This document shows, in pieces, positions 54,301-62,904 of a DNA stretch of 64,000 nt (positions within the stretch are counted from its first letter, which is position 1; each line of letters opens with the position of its first letter). The translations under genes were made by a program, and so were the position numbers. Source of the stretch: Bathynomus jamesi (taxonomy: Eukaryota; Arthropoda; Malacostraca; Isopoda; Cirolanidae); NCBI GenBank assembly GCA_023014485.1, contig JAJOZX010000872.1, positions 270,001-334,000 of the forward strand, read 5' to 3'. The notes beneath the pieces were generated by a model. That model was not told where the DNA came from, did not search any database, and saw nothing but the letters and a program-made list of their open reading frames with translations.

Positions 54301-54670
54301 GGTTGAAAGGGTTCAGCGACGCTCAACAAAGCTTATTCTATCATTACGAATTAAAAGATACGAAGAGATGAATTTGTATACGCTCGAAACTCGGCGTTTG
54401 AAAGGTGAATTATGAAAGGTGTTCAAAATTTTAAATCGTTTTGATAACGTAAATTATGAGAATTTTTTGACTTGGACGACAGGAACATTACGAGAAACTG
54501 GTTTTAAAATAAGGAGCCAAAGATTTGAGACAAAATTGCGAGAGGTTTTTTGACCAATAAGGTATTTGAGAAGTGGAATAGCCTTCCCGCGGGGGTCGTG
54601 GGGAGCACTTCGGTAACTATGTTTAAGAATAGGTTGGATAGGTATTTTAGTAGCATCAATTTGCGTTAAA
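54285..54670 (+). pseudogene. CR1-like LINE C-terminal remnant
   Basis: MVERVQRRSTKLILSLRIKR then YEEMNLYTLETRRLKGEL, stop, KVFKILNRFDNVNYENFLTW, TGFKIRSQRFETKLREVFF, a frame break, FEKWNSLPAGVVGSTSVTMF and KNRLDRYFSSINLR. The order equals the C-terminus of the ORF2 at 49330-49700 but the sequence is a different family member. Confidence 0.75.
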
Positions 54671-54699
54671 GGGTGGGTAAAATTAGGGATGCGTTTATT

Positions 54700-55250
54700 T
54701 AGTATAGGGAGTAGCCTGATTTTTCCTTTTGTTTTAATGATAGCTTTATTGGCGGGATATACTCGTAAATCCCCTAAAATAGTACAATATTCTTGAAGGA
54801 AATAAACGATAACTCAAACAATAATAAATTTAAAAAACAAAAAATATGACAGAGAAATAAAAATAATACACGTACTGAAACAAGTAATAATAAAAACTAC
54901 CCAAAACTAAGACTACAAAAAGAAAAAATGAAAATAAAATAATAATACACGTAGGGACAATACCAACATATATATGGTAATAATGATGATGATGATGTTT
55001 ATTGGAAAGAGAGCTCCCATAAAAAAAAAGGCACAGTATCGATCGAGATAATCAACGATACAACTATATTAAACAATAAATTTAAAAAACTAAAAAGGAC
55101 TACGGTAATAAAGAAATAATAATACACAAAGAAACGAGAATAAATAAATAGAGTAATAACAACTTCATAGAAATAAAAAGTACATGTAATGGAATGGCTA
55201 ATGCAGGAGTTAAGTGGAGCTATAGACAAACACTTTCATACCAAGAGGTT
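54700..55250. other. no recognisable gene; A-rich
   Basis: Two partly similar A-rich stretches (54800-54960 and 55030-55190) share AATAATACACGTA/AAAATAATACACG and TAGAGTAATAACAAC-like words; possibly a diverged duplication. No protein. Confidence 0.4.
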
Positions 55251-55257
55251 CACAGTC

Positions 55258-55480
55258 TAGAAGACAAAGCAGGACTGATGAATAGCTTGGACAACTGAAT
55301 TGACTGAGTTTTTAATTCTTCTCATTAGACTGTACTGAGTACGTCTTGTTACCTCACGGAGGCTCGGAATGGTGTGGTTTGCGAACATTTGAGAGGCTGA
55401 GGTTCTTGGAGGTAACTTATGCAGCAGTCTGTAAGATCTGTTGTAAAACAAATTGAGGGTTCTGCAGGAACCCACAGTTG
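55258..55480 (-). pseudogene. LINE RT C-terminal fragment
   Basis: Minus strand: FYNRSYRLLHKLPPRTSASQ then MFANHTIPSLREVTRRTQYS and LMRRIKNSVNSVVQAI. The pattern R-LL-LP-xxSAS-MF---S-xE--R----SLxxR---S-N--V-A- is the usual end of several LINE reverse transcriptases. Only this short end is preserved. Confidence 0.55.
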
Positions 55481-55689
55481 CTGCCCATAAATGTTCCCTT
55501 TTGTAATAAATGTAGCAGGAGGCGCTGGTAATAGATGGTTCTTAGATGATGGGAATTCTCCGGAGTCAAAACCCCCGAATAGATATAATCAACTTAAGGA
55601 AAGCTATTTAGCTACAGTATAACTTCAGTTTTAGATAGTTAGTTAATAGCTAGTATGTAGCAAAATTTCGTTAAAAAAACATATGTACA

Positions 55690-55945
55690 CTGTGGGGGAA
55701 ATTCTTAAACTGGTAAGTACTGAACAGTTGGAGGTACCTCTACATCAGGGCTTCATTATCCAAGTAATTCCTTCGCGAAGGACACAGCATAAATTAAGTT
55801 ATGATAACTATTTTCTTGAAAAAGGAAGAAATTCCACACGTAATGTACACTTTTGGGGAAATTCTTCAGTTGGGATGTGCTGATCGACTGGATATGTCTC
55901 TGGATCAGTGCTCCCTTATCTAAGTAATTCCAGAGCGAAAGATGG
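55690..55945. repeat. two-copy tandem repeat (~163 bases)
   Basis: GGGGGAAATTCTT (55693) and GGGGAAATTCTT (55855) start two units that continue with GTACTGAACAGTTGGAGGTA / GTGCTGATCGACTGGATATG and TCCAAGTAATTCC / TCTAAGTAATTCC. Moderately diverged. Confidence 0.65.
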
Positions 55946-56104
55946 CAATGTAAATAGTTAATTTGTAAAAGTCTCTCAGTACGATGGCCTTCGCCTTCAT
56001 CGAAGTGGTGGTGATGAAGTGATGACTTCTTGTATATATAAAGAAATAAAAAAATCCTTAAAAAAAATGCATAGTGTAGATTCGATTAAGTAGTTTAGTG
56101 TTTC

Positions 56105-56508
<404 letters not shown>

Positions 56509-56849
56509 GTTATGCACGTTCCTTCTGGGTGTTGTAAACTTTATACTTGGGGTGTGACAGCCCTCCGGTCCCGAGTCGTGGGATTCTAGAGAAATTGGCT
56601 GCCAATTCCTTTAGGTTCTCTCTCTTTCGGGAGGGCGGGTGAAGTCTGTTGTACAAACCTGTCCCGTGGGTTACTAGGACCCCTTCCCATCCCTACTCTG
56701 TCCTTTTAGCTTAGGTTAAGGATGTTCTCCTCTGACTGCAAAAAAAAAAAAAAAACTTTTACTATTAAGTCTTTCTCTACTCTTACGATTAGGACCCTAC
56801 TGCTACCTTATGCGTGGGAAGAGAGGCTTTGGAACCTCTATAAATAACA

Positions 56850-57530
56850 CCATTTCACTTCAGTTGTAGGTAAATAATTTGAGGGGATAATAGCGGGTAG
56901 GATTGTTGACCATTTGGATTCCTACAAGCTACTTGGGGACTCCAACATGGGTTTAGACGGCATAGGTCGTGTCTCACCAACATGCTCGAGTTTTTCCACG
57001 TCATGTTGAGTGAGTATGATAAGAGTAGGGCGATTGATTAGAAAGCCTTTGATAAGGTACCTCACCGCCGGCTAATGGCCAAAGTGCGCGCGCTGGGTAT
57101 TGGTGGGGAAGTAGGTAGGTGGATTGAAAACTGGCTGAAGAATGCCACAAAGTTAATCCCTTCCGTTAGGCATATGGGCTACAATCGACGCTTACGTGAC
57201 GCGGGTTCAAAGATGTCGATTTTAGAAGCATGTTTAGTTTAAATGATAACCCAACTCGCAACAATGGTTGGAAGTTGGATTTGAAACGGTTTAGGACTAG
57301 TGTGTGTGGGAATTACTTTACCTATAAGATCTGTGACACGTGGAACAGGTTACCTTCAGAAGTTGTGGATCAGTTCAAGAAAAGGTTAGACCAAATCTTG
57401 CCAACTATTTGAGTGTATAGAAAATTTTCCCTGGCACCCGTTGCCATTGGTACCTCCTCGGCATGGGCCGCAAGGCCTTTTGAGGTACTTCTTTTCCTTG
57501 TAACTCCTTGTAACTCCTTGTAACACTCTC
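56850..57530 (+). pseudogene. internally deleted CR1-like LINE copy
   Basis: Nearly identical to parts of the LINE at 48500-49815 but with gaps: at GGGCGATTGATTAGAAAGCC (loses about 16 bases), after AAAACTGGCTGAAGAATG (jumps from about 48805 to 49368, some 560 bases, removing the FADD block) and after GACGCTTACG (loses about 80 bases). It ends with the same ACTCCTTGTA tandem (57496-57525). Confidence 0.88.
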
Positions 57531-57961
57531 TCTCTCTCTCTCTGTCGGTGAACCATTTATCTCTCTATCTTGTCACTCCTTATCTTCAAGTAATTATATC
57601 TTTTATCTGTCTCCAAATCTCGATTTTTTTTGTCCCTTAATGCAGCTAATGTTCGCCTTCCGTCCTGCCTTTTTTAATTAAGTAACAGGAGACAGACGGA
57701 ACGTGTAAGAAATAAACCTTGGCTCCGACCATGATTGTTTCGGTGTGTTTTGCACCGAGAAAAACATGGTTACAAAAACCAAATGGGATAATAAACAAGT
57801 TGACAACCAATCCAAATGTTTAAGTCGACACTGCTTATTTTTATGGTATATAACGTTCTTTTATATGAATAGTATATGGTTAGCATGGTTCGTTAAAAGA
57901 TGCATTTAGGTCAGTTGTAAAGTTGCTTATCATATTGTATTTGGTTATTGTAATAATAATT

Positions 57962-58124
57962 AGTGACGAGGGTCACAAATTGGCACAACGCTCAGGAATG
58001 CGGAACATTGCGCTGATTCCTCAATTATTACTACCAGAACCACCAGGAATCGAACCCCCCGCCCTTATTCCCTTCACTTCGCTCAAAAGGAATCGGTTAT
58101 CCATTGAGCTACGGACGCTGGCTT
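57962..58124 (-). mobile_element. tRNA-derived SINE (family T), copy 3
   Basis: Minus strand: GCGTCCGTAGCTCAATGGAT (A box TAGCTCAATGG), GGTTCGATTCCTGG (B box), then GAGGAATCAGCGCAATGTTC and TTCCTGAGCGTTGTGCCAAT. This is the best preserved head of the family. Confidence 0.7.
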
Positions 58125-58146
58125 GGTTCGTGTAACGAAGGGTAAT

Positions 58147-58149
<3 letters not shown>

Positions 58150-58177
<28 letters not shown>
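58150..58177. repeat. (TG)n microsatellite
   Basis: Continuous TG dinucleotides, followed by ATT and TA repeats to 58199. Confidence 0.95.
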
Positions 58178-58204
58178 TATTATTATTATATATATATTAT
58201 GCAT

Positions 58205-58507
58205 GCAGGAAACGGAGGCCAAGGGCGAATGCCCTATAGAGGAAGAAGAGAACCAAAATCAAGATCTTTTTAATTTTGTAAAGATTGTATAGTATGTAAG
58301 ATGGATGTATACTGTACAGTATATGTAGCGAGGAACAGTGAGAGAAGCGTGTGTTTGAAAGCATGCTGGACTGATCACAGGGTAGATAAGACACGGAAAA
58401 AGATCAGCTAAGGAGGACAGTGATCGGAGAAACGTGAGTTCCAACACTCCCTGTCTCCTGCCTAAAGTTCCCCCACGGAATACTTCCCTGGTCGATTAGT
58501 GTCTACA
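58205..58507 (-). mobile_element. non-autonomous repeat sharing the jockey-like LINE 3' tail, copy 3
   Basis: Plus strand: GCAGGAAACGGAGGCCAAGG then GGCGAATGCCC (complement of the LINE 3' end GGGCATTCGxCCTTGGCC), CAAAATCAAGATC, AAAGCATGCTGGACTGATCA and CACTCCCTGTCTCCTGCCTA. A TA/ATT microsatellite precedes the tail. Confidence 0.7.
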
Positions 58508-58538
58508 ATATATATACGGTGTGTGTGTATATATATAT

Positions 58539-58712
58539 GCTCCCGTGGCACCATCATTTTCTGTAAGATTAGCTGGGTTAAGCGATGCTGGGTCTGTTCA
58601 GTAGTTGGATGTGGTGACTCCCCCTACCCCTCTGTTTTCAGATGCTGTACTAACCCGGGGTTTGTTTAGATTCCACGATAAACTGTAAGTCCCCTCTGTC
58701 ATATGACCATTT
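58539..58712 (+). mobile_element. 5S rRNA-derived SINE, copy 3
   Basis: Head TAAGATTAGCTGGGTTAAGC, GGGTCTGTTCAGTAGTTGGA and GTGGTGACTC correspond to 5S box A and box C. Body AGATTCCACGATAAACTGTA and AGTCCCCTCTGTCATATGAC matches the other two copies. A TG/TA microsatellite lies on the 5' side. Confidence 0.75.
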
Positions 58713-58744
58713 TATTAAAACGTAGGCCGAATCATATAATTAAC

Positions 58745-59185
58745 CAGTGCCGGCCTTAGGGGTGTGCGAACCGTGCGGTCGCACAGGGCCCGCAACTTAG
58801 GGGGGCCCGAAAATTTCACAGAAATTTACCATCGACGTCAGAGTGCCAAAATTGGCGTAAATTAATGTAATTTATTTTTTTATCCTAATTAAATTGAATT
58901 ATCCTATTCCTAATTAAATATCCTAAGGCCGGCGCTGGTTGAAACCTCTTATGATAGTTTAAATATTTGATAATAATAAAGTAATAAGTAGTAATAATAG
59001 TAAAGGCTGTTGGTCTGTTGGTATTCTGTTACAGGTGCACTTGTATAGTTAAATTTTACTTCTTGTACTTGTTAACAATCTACTAAAATAAAATGATTAG
59101 CAATGAAAAACAATTTGACTTGTGTCATGGGGGGCCCGTACAGTATACTCTGCACAGGGCCCGAAATATCCTAATGCCGGCGCTG
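58745..59185. mobile_element. hAT MITE, with an internal second right end
   Basis: Left end CAGTGCCGGCCTTAGGGG and right end CCTAATGCCGGCGCTG; AATTAAC flanks both sides (58738-58744, 59186-59192). GCACAGGGCCCG occurs inside both ends. An extra right-end-like TCCTAAGGCCGGCGCTG sits at 58920-58936, so one element may be nested or the copy is recombinant. Confidence 0.75.
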
Positions 59186-59203
59186 AATTAACATTATATA
59201 TCT

Positions 59204-59492
59204 GTCTCGGTGGTGTAGTGGTTAGCGTCGCTGACTACTAATCCATCGGCCCCAGGATCGAGACCCGATGACGGCAGCCGGCGCGCAGCAAAAACCAGCT
59301 GTTCATCCTCCCACACAATAAAGAAAGTGGTTGGTAGATAAATGGGTACCCTGGGTAGCCTTGTGGTTAAGACGTGGGGCTGCTGGTGGGGCGTGGTTCG
59401 GATTCCACGTTAAACTGTAGGTCTAAGGTAGAGTGAAAAGCTTGACCTTCGTTAGAATGAACAATTCGGGTGGAAGCTAACCAAAGGTTATA
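59204..59492 (+). mobile_element. dimeric tRNA-derived SINE, copy 3
   Basis: Unit 1: TCGGTGGTGTAGTGGTTAGC and GGATCGAGACCC. Linker with CACACAATAAAGAAAGTGGT. Unit 2: GGTAGCCTTGTGGTTAAGAC and GGTTCGGATTCCACG. Body AACTGTAGGTCTAAGGTAGA to AACCAAAGGTTATAA. A complete copy and the best reference for the family. Confidence 0.85.
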
Positions 59493-59499
59493 ACGAGAA

Positions 59500-60120
59500 C
59501 AAACAATTGTTTTCCCTACCAAGAAAAAACGTTTGTCAACCAACCATTCCCCGACTGTATACACCTAAATAATTCCTTATTTAATGTGAACAAAGAACTT
59601 GTTTGATTTTAGACTACGACATTACTGTATTCAGAATTATGAATGAGACTCAGTTTTGTTAAAACCAAACTAAATAAATTATGTTAACTGAAAATAAATT
59701 TGGTTTGGATTAAGCAAATAAACTAAGATTATACTGACTTGGAGTTAATCTTTTTCAAATTTCTCATACGAATTGAAGCCCAATTCCAAAGTATATGTAA
59801 CATTCTATTTGTTTAATCTAAACCAAATTTATTTTCAAGTAACATCATTTTCTTGGTTCAATTTTAAAAGAAAGAAAATTGGGATTGATAATTTTGAAGA
59901 CAGTAATTTCTTAGTTTAAAATCCAAATAATTTGTTTTGTTTAAATTAAATCAAAATGGATATAAGCATCGTTATTAATGCCTGTTGAATTAATAACTGG
60001 AAATGGTTGTTCAATCGTTAAAAAAAGTCTTTTGCTCGTTTTAAGCAGTCTTTTTTCCGTAACAATGGTAAATGACAAATACTATAGTTTTTCTTTTTCA
60101 TGATGCATGCTAGCCCGACG
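59500..60120. other. no recognisable feature
   Basis: AT-rich sequence. Block 60066-60105 (GGTAAATGACAAATACTATA) recurs at 14400. No gene. Confidence 0.45.
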
Positions 60121-60124
60121 TGGG

Positions 60125-60170
<46 letters not shown>
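60125..60170. repeat. (TA)n microsatellite
   Basis: TA repeats with one early interruption. Confidence 0.95.
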
Positions 60171-60172
<2 letters not shown>

Positions 60173-60174
<2 letters not shown>

Positions 60175-60475
60175 CGCAAGGGGGTTCTAAGCTCGTGCTC
60201 TTGAGTGCTCTTTGTGCTCGTTTGTACGTGCTTGTTCCTGGAGGTTTCACGTGCGCCCTCCCGGCCCTAGCACCCAAGGATGATGGGGCTCGACCCTGCA
60301 GTCCTTGTCATCCTTGGTCTTTTTCCACTTCGACTGTCCCCTCCACCCTTTCTTTTTCCTCTGTCTTTCCTCTCACTTTTTCTTTGTTTTTCCGCCGAGA
60401 TATGCCCTTTTAAATAGAGGCGAATCGGTTCTTCCCGAACTTAAAAAAAAAAAATATATATATATATATAGTGAC
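60173..60475 (+). other. GC-richer segment ending in poly(A), possible retroposon
   Basis: From CCCGCAAGGGGG through CACGTGCGCCCTCCCGGCCC and a short inverted pair (CCAAGGATGATG / CATCCTTGG at 60275-60327) to GAACTTAAAAAAAAAAAA and a TA tract. An A-rich end in an AT-rich setting suggests a retroposed sequence. The open frames are low complexity (serine and phenylalanine) and match nothing I recognise. Confidence 0.3.
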
Positions 60476-60604
60476 ACGCTCTCAACCTCCTCAGTGACAC
60501 CAAAGCCTACATCATGTAACGACCATTTCAACGCCCTTTGTAGGGCATACTCGATTCATTCCTTTTTACCATCGTAAAATTTCATTCGCGGTCAATTCTT
60601 TGTA

Positions 60605-61421
60605 CAGGTAGTCCTCGTTTTACGGAACCCCTTTATACGGAATTTCACACTTATGGAAATTTTATTTTAGTACCAAGGTCCGTTATACGGACAAAAATTC
60701 CGCAGTTATGGAATTTTTGTCGGAAAAGTTAAAAATGAAATTTCACTGCTGAGCAATGATACGAACTATATTAAATGCCCAACAAACAAAAATAATGCAA
60801 GATTAGATGATTTTTATGGCTAGATTACAAAAGTACATGATCAAATCCAAAAGAAAATTGTATCACAATGAAAATATAGAAAACTTCATTTTTTTTTTTG
60901 AAGGAAAATCACTATATCGGGAATAAAAATTTCTAACCAAAAACATCACCACCACCCACGGCAACGACGCGCCAAGATGATGGGTCAGACAGTGAAGCTG
61001 ACGACCCTCCATTGCTCCTTCAGCTTCAAGAGGAAGCATCTGATGATGATGATGATGTGGAAGAGGAAGGTGGCTGCCCCTTCGTCAACCACCTTCTGAC
61101 TTCCTTTCCATGACTCTCAACACTACCACTAAGCACCGATCAGCAGTTTTGGGAGGTGAATACAACTATTTATGCAGTTTATTTCCTCCACTACAATCTA
61201 ATTTATAAAAATATATTAAAATATTGTTTTCTACTTAAATGTGTTTAAAAAGGTTAAAACTTATGTTTATTATGCAGTTTTGGGTTGGAAAAATCTTCCG
61301 TAGGAACGCATCTTCCATTATATAATGGGATTTAATGGGAAAATAGGGTCCGTTATACGGAAATTCGGTTTACGGACAACTTTTCAGGAACGTAACCCTT
61401 CCGTATAACGAGGACTGCCTA
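60605..61421 (+). mobile_element. pogo/Tigger-like element remnant
   Basis: Ends CAGGTAGTCCTCGTTTTACG and CCGTATAACGAGGACTGCCT are inverted; TA precedes the left end (60603-60604). TCCGTTATACGGA-type palindromes occur inside both ends. Positions 60976-61113 read DDGSDSEADDPPLLLQLQEE then ASDDDDDVEEEGGCPFVNHL and stop, an acidic tail like the C-terminus of Tigger-type transposases. The rest of the gene is gone. Confidence 0.7.
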
Positions 61422-61653
61422 ATTCATTTGTAAGTTGCTGCACAATATAATCAATCAATCATTCGATTAAAGTCTCATTTATTCTGTGAACTTATATTTG
61501 CTCAGTTACAATGTTTTGTGACGTTTATCATATACTTAGGGTAAAATTGCCAAAGGTCGCGCATCAGTCCTAATGTCGCACATTTGACTTAAAAAACTCC
61601 CCACAAAATACTGTTACAATGAAGGAAATAAAATTTATATCAAACATTACTTC

Positions 61654-61854
61654 GGATCAATGAAAGAAAGCCACCCCCAGTCTTCTTTAGTGAGCTTTAT
61701 AAGGCAACTAACTAAAATATAACGACCTAACCTAACCAGTCGTCAAGGGCGTACAGTTGACCTAACGATTGGTTAGGTTAGGTCGTGATATTTTCGGTTG
61801 TTAGCCTTATAAAGCTAACTAAAGAAGGCTGGGGTGGCTTTCTTTCATTGATCC
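61654..61854. repeat. GTTAGTTAGCC fold-back family, copy 3 (different outer arms)
   Basis: The inner arms (CTTCTTTAG-GAGC, GACCTAACCTAACC-GTCG and complements) match copies 1 and 2. The outer arms are GGATCAATGAAAGAAAGCCA / complement instead of the CTGAAGATCAGGG arms, yet are equally perfect. Confidence 0.85.
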
Positions 61855-61859
61855 ATTAC

Positions 61860-62330
61860 TTCTAATAACTTCGTTACTAGTATATTTGTGTTTTGTCAGG
61901 AGTTTTTCCAAGTCAAATGCGCGATCATTGGCAACTTTACCTTATTTTATTTAATTAAAGGAATATTCAACGAAACTTATTAATCTCCTTTTATTACCGA
62001 CATTTATTTTTTTTTAATGAAAGATCAATGGTGACTTCAAGCCTCAAACAATCATTAATTACTTTAATTTAACCCTGGTGAGAAACCTTCAATTTACTTT
62101 CATAGTTGGAACCATGGGGTTTATATAACCTCAGGTCTAAAATCTTACAAAATGGTGTTATAAAAAGTCTGTAATGAAACAAATCATGTGAATGAAACAT
62201 TGTAGTTGATATTTAAGAAATTTTAACGAATAATAATCATCTCTTTCAATGTTTTGACCCCCATCGTTCCTGATGAGGGTTAATCTAAGTGCATTATTTT
62301 AGGACCTACAGTAACTGACCACAATATATA
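61860..62330. other. no recognisable feature
   Basis: AT-rich unique-looking sequence; no coding or repeat signature. Confidence 0.45.
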
Positions 62331-62332
62331 CA

Positions 62333-62621
62333 TCTTTGGTTTGCTTCCGCCTGAATTGTTCATTCTGACGAAGGTCAAGCTTTTCACTCCACCTTAGACG
62401 TACAGTTTAACGTCGAATCCGAACCTCGCCCTACCAGCAGCCCAACGTCTTAACCACTAGGCCACCCAGGGTACCCATTTATCTACCAACCACTTTCTTT
62501 TCTTTTTATTGTGTGGAAGGATGAACAGTGGGTTTTGCTGCGCGCCGGCTACCATCACCGGGTCTCGATCCCGGGGCCGATGAATTCGTAGTCAGCGACG
62601 CTAACCATACCACCACCGAGG

Positions 62622-62623
<2 letters not shown>
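62333..62623 (-). mobile_element. dimeric tRNA-derived SINE, copy 4
   Basis: Complement of copy 3: plus-strand CACTCCACCTTAGACGTACA, GTCGAATCCGAACC (unit 2 B box), CTTAACCACTAGGCCACCCA (unit 2 A box), GGTCTCGATCCC (unit 1 B box) and GCTAACCATACCACCACCGA (unit 1 A box, one base short). A TA tract starts at its head. Confidence 0.82.

Positions 62624-62677
<54 letters not shown>
62624..62677. repeat. (TA)n microsatellite
   Basis: Continuous TA dinucleotides beside the SINE head. Confidence 0.95.
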
Positions 62678-62679
<2 letters not shown>

Positions 62680-62904
62680 ACGGGGAGGAAGGGCGACAAG
62701 CTTGACCTTCGTTAAATGAGGAATCATCGCACGGAACATTTGAAAGGTTGAAATGTGTATACACACAGGGTGTTTCATAACATGTGGGACGCACCTTCAG
62801 GATGGATTCAGGACAATGAAAAAAGTTTTTATAACATATGCCTGAAATCGCTTTATTTCCGAGTTACAACCCGTTGAGAGTTCCAGCAAGTATCCACCTT
62901 ACCT

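Noticed and set aside
60195..60577. Protein gene in the GC-richer segment
   Set aside because: Low-complexity Ser/Phe/Pro frames, no domain, ending in poly(A) and TA repeats; more like a retroposed fragment.
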